Part shown: positions 18,346 through 26,977 of the stretch, in pieces
Numbering within the stretch: position 1 is the stretch's first letter
Layout of the letters: every line of letters begins with the position of its first letter
NCBI GenBank assembly: GCA_030065125.1
Contig: JASJDM010000033.1
Location: 1 to 64,000 of the forward strand
Direction of reading: 5' to 3'
Length of the DNA stretch: 64,000 bases
Source: Lysobacterales bacterium
Lineage (GTDB): Bacteria > Pseudomonadota > Gammaproteobacteria > Xanthomonadales > SZUA-38
Program-made: the position numbers and the translations under genes
Notes under the pieces: model-generated
The model's input: the letters and a program-made list of their open reading frames with translations, nothing else
Told to the model about the DNA's origin: nothing
Database searches by the model: none

Positions 18346-18927
18346 TTAGCCAGGCAACCAGTCGTAGCCGCCGTGGATCACGTTCAGCACCAGCGCCGGC
18401 ACCGAGCCGGGATTCCACACGCGGTGGACCATTTCGGGAGTTCGATAGACCAGGTCTCCCGGTCCTTTGTCGTCCTCAAGATTATCCGCCAGGGCGCCCG
18501 ACAGGATCAGGCCCCATTCGTCTCCGCGGTGGGCGTGCTCGGGGATTCTGGCGCCGGGCGCCAGGTGCAGCACCATCCCGCGCGCCGACTCATGTCGGGG
18601 ACCCAGCTCCAGCGGTATCAGGGCCAGTCCGTCGACCGGGTGCTGTGGCCAGTCGGTGGGGTCCTGGCGGCATCGCGCCAGAATGTCCCGGGCGTGGTCT
18701 TCCGTCACATCCAGGAAATGCGCCGCCCTCGAGGTGTAAGCCGTCAGGTCACCGGTTTGGCAGCTTGCCAGCAACCGGTCACGCAGCGCGGAGGATCCCG
18801 GTTCGGCCAGGCCGGCATCCAGTTGCCGGACGGCGTCGCGCAGCCGCGGGTCGGCGTCGCCCTGGGATGTACCCTGCAGCAGGGCCTCAATCTGCTCGGC
18901 CGAATGCTTGTTCCGGCGATCAGTCAT
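18346..18927 (-). CDS. ChrR-like cupin anti-sigma factor
   Basis: The product has 193 residues. The N-terminal half is helical; the C-terminal half is a ChrR-type cupin with a complete metal site: H131 and H133 (PEHAHRGDEWG), E137 and H168 (PEMVHRVW). In the Rhodobacter RpoE-ChrR pair, a cupin protein of this kind holds its ECF sigma factor inactive until singlet oxygen or related stress. Here the start overlaps the sigma-factor stop by eight bases, so the two are co-translated. I cannot see the classic zinc-binding HxxxCxxC anti-sigma N-terminus. Release of sigma may work differently, or the protein may be a downstream cupin regulator. Confidence 0.82.
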   Translation of the reverse strand: MTDRRNKHSAEQIEALLQGTSQGDADPRLRDAVRQLDAGLAEPGSSALRDRLLASCQTGDLTAYTSRAAHFLDVTEDHARDILARCRQDPTDWPQHPVDGLALIPLELGPRHESARGMVLHLAPGARIPEHAHRGDEWGLILSGALADNLEDDKGPGDLVYRTPEMVHRVWNPGSVPALVLNVIHGGYDWLPG

Positions 18928-19537
18928 CGGGGCGTTCCATCCGCTGCCGCAGGGCCGACAGGCCGGCCGCCAGCCGGGATTTTACGGTCCCCAGCGGCAG
19001 GTCGCAGAAGCGGGCGATCTCGGAACAGGTCATGCCCCGATAGTAGCAGAGCTCCAGGACCGTGCGCTGGACTTCGCTCAGCCCGGCCAGAGCCTGGCGA
19101 AAGGGGGAGGCGCCGGCAGCGGGCGCTGCCGCGGGAGACGGGTGGCCGATCGGTGGCGGTGCGGCCAGCGCGTGTTTCCGGGCCACCTGCAGCGAGCGCA
19201 GTCGGTCGATGCCGCGCGAGTGCAGTCGCGTGAGCATCCAGGTCACAACGCTGCCACGGCCTTCATCAAACTGGTCCGCCCGCTGCCAGCATTCCAGGAA
19301 CACGTCGTGCACCAGGTCCTCGGCGTCCCGACGGTTGCCCAGCAGACGTACGGCAGCGGCCAGCATGCGGCCGCTGTGGCGGTCGTACAGCAGCTCCAGC
19401 GCCTGGCTCGAGCGTCGGACAAGGCCCTGAACCAGCACGGCGTCGGTGGCGTCGTTGCCGTAATCGAACTCTTCCACGGTCTTCGACCAGCCCGCCTTTT
19501 CAGTGGCGTCAACATAGCACAGAGGCAGCGCGCTCAC
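18920..19537 (-). CDS. ECF-type sigma-70 family RNA polymerase sigma factor
   Basis: The product has 205 residues. Region 2 is clear (LLYDRHSGRMLAAAVRLLG, then AEDLVHDVFLECWQ), as is region 4 with its helix-turn-helix (YYRGMTCSEIARFCDLPLG, TVKSRLAAGLSALRQRM). The frame opens with a GTG at 19535-19537 that overlaps the TGA of the upstream gene. A later GTG before EEFDYGND, about residue 21, is also possible. It is followed by, and overlaps, the ChrR-like cupin gene. Translational coupling behind a 1451-residue exported protein is unusual and suggests that the sigma factor controls this operon or that the large protein takes part in the signal. Confidence 0.92.
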   Translation of the reverse strand: MSALPLCYVDATEKAGWSKTVEEFDYGNDATDAVLVQGLVRRSSQALELLYDRHSGRMLAAAVRLLGNRRDAEDLVHDVFLECWQRADQFDEGRGSVVTWMLTRLHSRGIDRLRSLQVARKHALAAPPPIGHPSPAAAPAAGASPFRQALAGLSEVQRTVLELCYYRGMTCSEIARFCDLPLGTVKSRLAAGLSALRQRMERPDD

Positions 19538-22500
19538 GGCATGCAGGCGGTGCCGAACTTGGCAAAGGTACTGCCCGTGGACTGCACCTGCACGCCGCCG
19601 CCGGCCAGGCCGAAGGGATCGAACACCGAGACCCCGCCGCCGTTATTGGCTGAGATGAGAAAGGCGCCGTTGTTCAGCGGCCACACGCCGCGTGGCAGGT
19701 AAGGGTCGCCTGACGGGTTGTTGCCGATGACCAGGTTGTCAATCAGGTTGAAGCCCTCCTGGAATATGCGAATGGCATTCCCGCCAAAGTTGGCCAGCCC
19801 CAGGGTGCCGTCCTGCAGACGGGAAATCTGGTAGGGCGTGCCCAGCCCGATGAGGTCCAACATGCCGTCGATGACCAGTTCCCGGGCCGATCCATCGGCC
19901 GGGTAACGGTACACCTGATCCTGGGTGCCCGTGGGGCCCTGCTCGGTGACCAGCAGGTCGCCGTCCACGTCTACGTAGACGGCGTCGGGCCGGATCAGAT
20001 CGCTGGCGATAGTGCCCAACAGGCTGCCGTTGTCGGGGTCGTACCGACGGATCTCTCCCAGACCGCTGACCACCACCAGCACCTCGCCATCACGTTGGCC
20101 GATGCCGACCACCTGGGAAACCGGCTGGGTGCCGGCGCCGTTGGGGCGAGGAATGCTGATAAAGCGTCCGTCCAGCAGGGAGCCGTCGGTGTCGTAGCGG
20201 TGCACAAATCCGGACTCGATGTTGCCGGTGTCGATCATCAGCAGGCAATTGTTGCGATCCTGGATGGTGCGGTTGGCGCTGCCTTCCACGGCGAAGTTTG
20301 GCGCGTTCTCGCCCACCAGTCGTCCGAGGAAGTTGCCGTTCTCCGGATCGAACATCTCCAGGTTGCCGTTGCGGTTGGTGGCCAGGATGCGCAGCTTGGG
20401 CCCTCCCTGGCAGAGGGTATTGCGGCGGAATTTGGCGCACTGGTCGGGCCGCGCATTGAGCTGGTCGGGTGGCACGGAGTAGCCACGCCCCGCGGCCAGC
20501 GGCACCGTACGGGCGCCCGGAAAGGTGAAAAACTCGCTGGAGTCCGACTGATTGTAAAGGATGACCAGCACCTGGCCGGTGGCCTTGAAGCTCAGCGCGG
20601 CCAGGGTGGCCCGGGCGGTTGCGTCCAGCATCGGACGCTCGTGGTGGCCGTCGCCGTTCAGCGGAATCCCGCTCAGCGGTATGCGAGCCACCACGCCGAC
20701 CACACCCGGAATCGAAGTCCGGCCGACGATCCGCACCAGCAGGTGGGTGGCGCCTGAACTGGTGGGAATGATCACCGGCGTGGCCAGACCGTTGAATTCG
20801 CCAAATCGGTTGATGACCTGGCCACCGGCATCGCGCAGTGGCTCAGGAACCGCTATGGTGCGCGAGCCCAGATTCATCCCGCTGACCTCCAACACGCTGC
20901 CGCTCACATCGTCGAAGGTGGGCCCGGGTTGCAGGTTGTCGAAAAAGTAGCGGGCGAAATCCGGATTGCTGTCGTCATAGGTCGCCGAAAAGCTCTGCTG
21001 GTCGGTGAAGAAATCGAAAGTGGTGTCCACGCCGGGATCTGAATTGACGATTTTGAACAGGTGGGTGTAGTCGGCGATGGGCACCAGGTTGTCGGGAAGG
21101 CCGGAGTTATGGGACACGCCTGCCGCGGAACCGTCACCCAGGTCGCGGACGCCATTGCCGAAAAAGCTGATAAAGGTGACCTGGGCTGCGGACACGTTGT
21201 CGGTGGGGTCCAGGTCGGCGCCCAGGAACTGACGGACCTCCAGGGTGACGGTGGCTGCATTGGATTCCGCCCCCAGCTCGTCCCTGATGGTGTAATCGAA
21301 GTCGAAGCTGCCGGCAAAGCCAGGGTCGAGCTGCACGCTGATGCTGCCGTCGACGTTGGCGATAGCCGTGCCGCCGGAGGCCGGCGGGCGCACCACGGCA
21401 ACGCTGGCCGGATCCAGATTGCTGTCCGGGTCGCTGTCATTGTCGATGACGTTGAAGGAAATGGCTTCACTGTCGATTGCCAGGGTGAAGCCGTCGTCCT
21501 GGGCGGTCGGTGGCAGGTTCTGCGGCGGCGCCACTGCAATCGATACCGTGGCGACGTTGGAGCGGGCGCCGAAGGCATCTGCTACGTCGTATGTGAACGT
21601 GTCGATCCCGACGAAACCGGGGCCGGGCAGGTATTGGAACGCACCGGCGCCGGCCGGAAACACACTGCCGTTGGCCGGCGCGTCCAGCACCTGGATGCTA
21701 TTCACGTCCAGCAGACTGTCCGGGTCAAAGTCGTTGGCAGTTACAAAAACCGTCACCGGCTGATTGGGCAAGGTGCTGGCCGCATCGTCGCTGGCCACCG
21801 GCGGCTGGTTGTTGGCCGGCGCGATGGAAAGCGACACGTTGGCCTGGCTGAGCTGGTTGCCGTCGGGGTCGGTGATGGAATACACAAAAAAATCGTTGCC
21901 CAGGTAACCGGCGTTCGGCGTATAGCGCACAAACGCGTCAATGCTGCCCGGGGCTGAGGCTGATCCCTTCTGGGTGGTGCCGGTCTGGGTCAGGCGGATC
22001 TCCGCCGTGCCAAAGTTGGGCGGCTGCACGATGGCCAGCGACGCCACGCTGAAGTCGCCGCTGTCGTTGGCCAGCACAGACAGGTCTTCCGGGGTGTCGG
22101 CCAACAGGTTGAACTGATCGGCTGTCGCCCGGGGCGGCAGGCCCTCGGGGTTGACGGATACTGTGACGGGGACCGAGTTTGAGGTGGCGCCGTCGTCGTC
22201 GTCCACCCGGTACTGAAAGCCGTCGGTGCCGGTGAACAGGGGGGGCGGCGTGTAGGTGACACTGCCGTCCGGGTTCAAGACCACCTGGCCCAGGGTGCCG
22301 GCCAGGTTCAGGGCCACGCTGGCGGGATCCAGGGTGCCGTCGCTGTCGCTGTCGTTTGCCAGGATCGATAGGGTCACGGGCTGATCGGTCACCGTATCGG
22401 CTTGGTCCGGCGTGGCCTGTGGCGGATTGTTGGGGGTGGCCGAGGCGCTCAGGAAGACCGTGGCGGTATTGGACCGGATCCCGCCAGTGGTGCGGAAGGA

Positions 22501-23889
22501 ATAATCGAAGCGATCGAAAAACACCGGGCGGGACGGCGTGTAGGTGATCGTGCCGTCGGGATTGACCTGGGTGCTGCCGCTGAGCGGCGCGCGTTCCACC
22601 CGCAGCGTGGCCAGGTCGATGCCGGTGGTGGTGTCGTTGGCCAGCACAGCCACCATTCGCGCGGCGGGGAACGCCGGTGGCTGAACGGCGTCGTCCCGCG
22701 CCACCGGCAATGCCAGTACCAGCGGCGCAAAACAGCGCACGGGGATGCCGACGGTGACCGGCGTTGGGCCCAGGTTCAGGAGGCCCGGCAGGGACACCAG
22801 CAGTGCGCCGCTCACCGTCAGCGACACGCGGACCTCACCCACGCCGGCACGCCGGCACTGGGCGGAGAATTCGCCAACGGCATGGTTCTGGGTGGGGAAT
22901 TTCAGGTCGATCGGAGTGCTGTGAGCCAGGTTGTCGAGCAGCGGATCCAGTGACGATGCAGGAAGCAGCAGAGGCGGTTGCGCGGTCTGGGTGCTGACTG
23001 AAATCGGTGACAGCTCAGTGCTCTGAATGCTCACGCGGTAGCGGCCGGTGACCGGCCCTCCCACCAGCCCGAACAGCCGCTGGTCGGGTGTGATCACCAC
23101 CCGGCTGAAGGGCAGCAGCGCAAAGCGGGAAAAATGCGTCAGCTCGCCGCTGATGGTCATCCGACCAGAGCCCATCTGGTTGGCCACGTTGTTCAGCACT
23201 TCCGCCGGGCCCTCAGCCTGGGTGACGAGGGTCGCCGGCGTCATGGTCGCAGGCGGTGCGCCAGGGATCTGGGAATCGATCTCCGCGGTAAAGCCAACCG
23301 GCTGGGAAAACTGCAATCCATCGGGGCCGAATTCATAGCTGGCCAGCGGCCCGGCGGCGGCCAGGTCGGCATCCAGGTCCTGCGGCATCAGCTTGCGGAT
23401 GGTGATGCGCGTGGTCTGGCTGAGCGCGCCGGGCGGAATATCCAGGGTGACCAGACCGTCGGGACTGATCACCACGCCGCCGCCGGCGCCCACGTCCTGG
23501 CCGATACGGCTGGAGCTGATCAGCACCTCGTCGGACGCGCTGATTGCAGCAGAGTCTGTCACCTGCAGGGAAACCCGGTAGTCGCCGGCCAGGTCGGTGA
23601 GCAGGGTGGGCGTTGCCGACCGGGCATCGGTCAGCTCCGCGCTGCTGCCTGCGGGTCGGGCGATCAGGGCCCAGCAGAAGTTGCCGTCGGAACTGGCGCT
23701 GCCGTCCAGCGCCGCCGCCGCGCCGGGTGTGATGGTCTGATCCGGGCCGGCGTCGGCAACCAGCCCGGTGGGCGCCGGAGCGTCTTCAAAGCCGCCGGCA
23801 AAAATACGCTCACACGGCGGCGCCCCTGCCTGCGCTGCGTGTGACCCCATCAGGAACAGCAAAATCGAAACCCTTCGAACCCCGGCCAT
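19534..23889 (-). CDS. Giant exported protein: ZU5-like, six Ig/cadherin-like repeats, C-terminal propeller
   Basis: The product has 1451 residues. The signal peptide is followed by CERIFAGGFED at about residues 26-36. A PKD/Ig-like domain (VADAGPDQTITPGAAAALDG) comes next, then a ZU5-like domain (VTLDIPPGALSQTTRITI, ~155-250). From ~385 to ~900 there are about six cadherin-like repeats of the kind NNPPQATPDQADT ... VTYTPPPLFTGTDGFQYRV, with many SDSDG turns that could bind calcium. Residues ~1130-1451 form a propeller (NLEMFDPENGNFLGRLVGE, RYDPDNGSLLGTIA). It is the first gene of a leftward operon with the sigma factor and cupin. The likely role is as a large adhesin-like surface protein; no enzymatic motif is seen. 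Confidence 0.85.
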   Translation of the reverse strand: MAGVRRVSILLFLMGSHAAQAGAPPCERIFAGGFEDAPAPTGLVADAGPDQTITPGAAAALDGSASSDGNFCWALIARPAGSSAELTDARSATPTLLTDLAGDYRVSLQVTDSAAISASDEVLISSSRIGQDVGAGGGVVISPDGLVTLDIPPGALSQTTRITIRKLMPQDLDADLAAAGPLASYEFGPDGLQFSQPVGFTAEIDSQIPGAPPATMTPATLVTQAEGPAEVLNNVANQMGSGRMTISGELTHFSRFALLPFSRVVITPDQRLFGLVGGPVTGRYRVSIQSTELSPISVSTQTAQPPLLLPASSLDPLLDNLAHSTPIDLKFPTQNHAVGEFSAQCRRAGVGEVRVSLTVSGALLVSLPGLLNLGPTPVTVGIPVRCFAPLVLALPVARDDAVQPPAFPAARMVAVLANDTTTGIDLATLRVERAPLSGSTQVNPDGTITYTPSRPVFFDRFDYSFRTTGGIRSNTATVFLSASATPNNPPQATPDQADTVTDQPVTLSILANDSDSDGTLDPASVALNLAGTLGQVVLNPDGSVTYTPPPLFTGTDGFQYRVDDDDGATSNSVPVTVSVNPEGLPPRATADQFNLLADTPEDLSVLANDSGDFSVASLAIVQPPNFGTAEIRLTQTGTTQKGSASAPGSIDAFVRYTPNAGYLGNDFFVYSITDPDGNQLSQANVSLSIAPANNQPPVASDDAASTLPNQPVTVFVTANDFDPDSLLDVNSIQVLDAPANGSVFPAGAGAFQYLPGPGFVGIDTFTYDVADAFGARSNVATVSIAVAPPQNLPPTAQDDGFTLAIDSEAISFNVIDNDSDPDSNLDPASVAVVRPPASGGTAIANVDGSISVQLDPGFAGSFDFDYTIRDELGAESNAATVTLEVRQFLGADLDPTDNVSAAQVTFISFFGNGVRDLGDGSAAGVSHNSGLPDNLVPIADYTHLFKIVNSDPGVDTTFDFFTDQQSFSATYDDSNPDFARYFFDNLQPGPTFDDVSGSVLEVSGMNLGSRTIAVPEPLRDAGGQVINRFGEFNGLATPVIIPTSSGATHLLVRIVGRTSIPGVVGVVARIPLSGIPLNGDGHHERPMLDATARATLAALSFKATGQVLVILYNQSDSSEFFTFPGARTVPLAAGRGYSVPPDQLNARPDQCAKFRRNTLCQGGPKLRILATNRNGNLEMFDPENGNFLGRLVGENAPNFAVEGSANRTIQDRNNCLLMIDTGNIESGFVHRYDTDGSLLDGRFISIPRPNGAGTQPVSQVVGIGQRDGEVLVVVSGLGEIRRYDPDNGSLLGTIASDLIRPDAVYVDVDGDLLVTEQGPTGTQDQVYRYPADGSARELVIDGMLDLIGLGTPYQISRLQDGTLGLANFGGNAIRIFQEGFNLIDNLVIGNNPSGDPYLPRGVWPLNNGAFLISANNGGGVSVFDPFGLAGGGVQVQSTGSTFAKFGTACMP

Positions 23890-24716
23890 GGGTGTCCCTC
23901 CAATGACTGCTTATCGGGGGGTATACGGGTAAGCCGGCAAAAGGGTTCGGTCTGATTCCGACGAGGCGGTTTGCCCGTATAGGTGGCGAGCGTCGAATCT
24001 CATCATGGCGCGGGGCCAAACATCGCCCCGACTCAGAAGCCGAATAGATTTCCGATGACCTCTCTCCATCGAACCGCAGGCCTTGACCTGGAGGCGTCCA
24101 TATATTTCCGTTCCGCGAGATCGGCCAGCGCTGATGACGGCAAGGGCCTTTTGCCCGCTGCCAGACCCTGCATCCAGTCTGCCAACCAGCGTCAGTTCGG
24201 AAATCTCCGAATATGAATCTTGCGGTTCCGACCGCATGCGCATAAATGGGTCCATCTGCGGAAGGACACCGCATTTGGCCAGGAATCCGTCGACGAGACT
24301 TCTGACCCAGGAATCGACTCCGCGCAGGATAGGCAGTCGCTGGCTACGGACAACTCCGCGGCGTTAGTGGTGACTGCTCAGTTCACTTGCATGGAGTGCG
24401 AACCGCTTCCTTTGACCGCAGAAGAAAGGGAAAATTTTTTCAGCGCCCGGGCTTCGTGGTGGCGTTCGGTATCCGGATTCAGGACTCAGGTGGATCCTGA
24501 GCGACGCCTTCGTTTTCGTCATTCAGGGTTTCTGCGGGAGAAGTGAGCTTTGATCCGGGTCTCGGATTGGGTCACGGACGGCGTCGAACAACGGCACCGT
24601 GCAGCCCCCGCGGCCCTGGATCGTTCGAGGCCGCGGCTCCGAATTCCAGTCTGAGCAGGAATCGTATCCCGCCGCTGAACTACAATCAGGGGACCATCAC
24701 CGGTTGGAGAGACGCC
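23890..24716. other. Intergenic region, 827 nt, containing 323-bp repeat copy B
   Basis: A long divergent gap between the giant-protein operon (leftwards) and the winged-helix regulator (rightwards). It contains repeat copy B (24106-24428) and an open frame (24220-24546) that begins in the repeat and has no recognisable domain. A TACAAT hexamer at 24681-24686 could be a -10 element for the regulator, but no good -35 is seen. Confidence 0.6.
24106..24428 (+). repeat. 323-bp dispersed repeat, copy B
   Basis: Gap-free partner of 10116-10438 at a constant offset of 13990 bases. The blocks AACTCCGCGGCGTT and CTTCCTTTGACCGCAGAAGA are unchanged. The hairpin region GGCAAGGGCC ... GCCCGCTGCC is kept. 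Both copies lie on the same strand, in the upstream region of a propeller-domain gene. Confidence 0.85.
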
Positions 24717-26876
24717 TTGAGATCCGTTAGCGGACCCCGTTATCGCCTGGGCAAGTTCATAGTCCTGCCCCGCACCAACGAGCTGCGACACAATGGTCAC
24801 GCCGAGCGTGTGTCGCCGCGCGCCATGCAGGTGCTGGGCCTGCTGATGGAAGCCGGAACGGACTGCGTCAGCCGCAACAGCATCATCGAGCGCGTGTGGG
24901 ACGATAACTTTGCGGTGGGTGACCACGGCCTGCGGGGCGCGATCTGGGAGCTGCGAAAGGCGCTGGGAGACAACCCCAAGCGGCCGGAGTATATCCAGAC
25001 CGTGCCGCGACGGGGTTATCGCCTGGTTCAGACCGCCCAGGGCGCCGGGGTTTACGCCCGTTTCCGCAGGCCGGCCCTGGCTGCCGCTGCCGGCGCGGCC
25101 GCGGTCCTGATGCTGTGGTTGGGGACCTTGCCCCTGCTGCCGCAACAATCCGGGGATTGGCGCGGACCGGCGCCGGTTGTGTCCGGGGATCGCCAGCGGG
25201 TCGCCGCCGTATACGAAGACCGAAACCAGGTGGATCTGTACATCTGGCCGGGACCGTTCGAGGACTTTGCCAACGCCCTGGCCCATGGCCCCGGCCAACC
25301 ACCGGACCAGGCGCGCCAGATCACCAACTCGGTTGCCCTGGAAACCAGCCCGGTCTGGTCGCCCGACAATCAAAGCCTGGCGTTCCTGGAACACCCCAAT
25401 GGGGGAAGCCAATGCCGTGTTCGCATCTACGACGTGGACCAGGCCCGGCTCAGGACTCTGGCCGAAGACTGTTTTGTAGTGAGCTCGCCGGTGACCATCG
25501 TCCCCAGCCAGCTGGCCTGGAGCCCCGACGGGCGGTTTTTGACCTACCAGGCGCGGACTGCCGGCGATGGCGACAGTGCCGTGCTGGCGCGGGTGGAAGT
25601 CGATCAACCCGTGAACAACCGCGCCATTACCGAGCGCCGGCCGGGAATTGATGCGTTTCCGCGGTATTCCTCTGACGGCCGCCTGGCCTTTCTCAGGTTG
25701 CAGGACTCCATGATGGCCGCTGCCCAACTCCACGTACTGGACGCAGCGGCTCGGCCGGTTCTGGTCTGTCCCACCACCCAGATCTGGGGATTGGCGTGGG
25801 TGGGCCAGGATTACCTGGTCTCGGCGGCAGCCCAGAACAACCCCTTCAGCCTCTGGCTGCTGGATACCAGCACCGGCCTGACCCTGCGGGCAGGAAGCCG
25901 GGCGCGCCACATCCAGTCCAGCACCGTTGCCGATACGCTGCTGGTGGATCACTACCGCGCCGAGCCCCTGCTGCAGTTGAGTTCGCTCACCCATGAGCGC
26001 CCGCCGGAAAACCTGGAGGTACCGGGAATACCCATCGCAGTGGCCGCCCAGGGTGACCAGCTGGCGGTGGTGACGGCCAGCTCAGGGGGCGCTCACCTGT
26101 TCGTGCTGGAACCCTCTGGGTCCTTCCGCCCTGTTTTCACCGCCCGGGAAATCTATCGACCGGCGATTTCACCTGATGGCCGCAGGATTGTGCTGTCCAC
26201 CCGGAATTCGCTGAATGAAAATACCCGCCCGGTCGTCATCGACCTGGTAACCCAGGCGACGTCCGAGTTGGCCGTCGGTGACGGCGCCGTCTTCTTTGGG
26301 GCCTGGATGCCTGAGGGTCAGGGATTTTATGCTCTGCACGGCGTGCCCTCGCCCCTGGGGCGACGGGCAGTGCTCAAGGCCCACTGGATGGATGGCAGGG
26401 CGCCGGAGACCCTTGCGGCCGACACGGGAATCACCATTGCTGCCCCGGCCGACGGCAGTCTCTGGTGGGCCGACGATCGTGGTGACATCTGGCGAAAGGC
26501 CAAGCCTGATGTGGATGCACCTGTTGAACCCGTCCTGCGCCTGTCTTCGCTGTACGATAGTTGGACAGTGGATGTCGAGGGCCAGCGGCTACTGTTCACC
26601 GAAAGGAATGGCCCGGGGGTCAGCCTGATGGAGCTCGATCGGGTGACGGGCCAGCTCCAGGAACGGCTCACGCTCGCCTCGGGCCTGGACCCCATCCTTG
26701 GTGTGGCCCTGGGCCAGGACGATACGCTGATCTACCGGCGTACGTCCCCGGTATGGAACGGCCGGAGCACGGTTCCAGCCGAAGCGTTCGTGGGTCTGGC
26801 CCAAAACAGCGACTACCGGTGGCAGCAGTGCTTCCATCCGGAACACCCGACCGGGCAGAAAATCGCCGGCCATTAA
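24717..26876 (+). CDS. CadC/ToxR-like membrane regulator: winged helix, TM helix, TolB-like propeller (copy 1)
   Basis: The product has 719 residues from the TTG at 24717, which has GGAGAG eight bases upstream; a frame opening at 24543 would add 58 low-complexity residues. Residues ~5-105 are an OmpR/PhoB-type winged helix (YRLGKFIVLPRTNELRHNG, AIWELRKALGDN, YIQTVPRRGYRLV). A single membrane helix (ALAAAAGAAAVLMLWLGTL) lies near residue 125. The remaining ~570 residues are a TolB/WD40-like propeller in the periplasm (SPVWSPDNQSLAFLEH, AWSPDGRFLTYQ). This is the layout of CadC-type one-component regulators with a propeller as sensor. It lies 101 bp upstream of the first AWF-module operon, its probable target. 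A paralogue is at 34292. Confidence 0.88.
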   Translation: MRSVSGPRYRLGKFIVLPRTNELRHNGHAERVSPRAMQVLGLLMEAGTDCVSRNSIIERVWDDNFAVGDHGLRGAIWELRKALGDNPKRPEYIQTVPRRGYRLVQTAQGAGVYARFRRPALAAAAGAAAVLMLWLGTLPLLPQQSGDWRGPAPVVSGDRQRVAAVYEDRNQVDLYIWPGPFEDFANALAHGPGQPPDQARQITNSVALETSPVWSPDNQSLAFLEHPNGGSQCRVRIYDVDQARLRTLAEDCFVVSSPVTIVPSQLAWSPDGRFLTYQARTAGDGDSAVLARVEVDQPVNNRAITERRPGIDAFPRYSSDGRLAFLRLQDSMMAAAQLHVLDAAARPVLVCPTTQIWGLAWVGQDYLVSAAAQNNPFSLWLLDTSTGLTLRAGSRARHIQSSTVADTLLVDHYRAEPLLQLSSLTHERPPENLEVPGIPIAVAAQGDQLAVVTASSGGAHLFVLEPSGSFRPVFTAREIYRPAISPDGRRIVLSTRNSLNENTRPVVIDLVTQATSELAVGDGAVFFGAWMPEGQGFYALHGVPSPLGRRAVLKAHWMDGRAPETLAADTGITIAAPADGSLWWADDRGDIWRKAKPDVDAPVEPVLRLSSLYDSWTVDVEGQRLLFTERNGPGVSLMELDRVTGQLQERLTLASGLDPILGVALGQDDTLIYRRTSPVWNGRSTVPAEAFVGLAQNSDYRWQQCFHPEHPTGQKIAGH

Positions 26877-26977
26877 GGCTTTTGGCGGCACCCTGACGAA
26901 AATCGACAACATTTTTCACCCCAATCTACCGGACATTTCGTAGAGTCTGGAGACTTTCGCCCAGGCAGGAGTCCCTC

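Noticed and set aside
24220-24546. 108-codon frame downstream of repeat copy B
   Set aside because: It starts inside the repeat, the matching frame of copy A ends after 31 codons, mismatches show no codon phase, and there is no domain.
24519-25994. 491-codon minus-strand frame opposite the CadC-like regulator
   Set aside because: Antisense shadow in GC-rich DNA; the opposite strand encodes clear winged-helix and propeller motifs.
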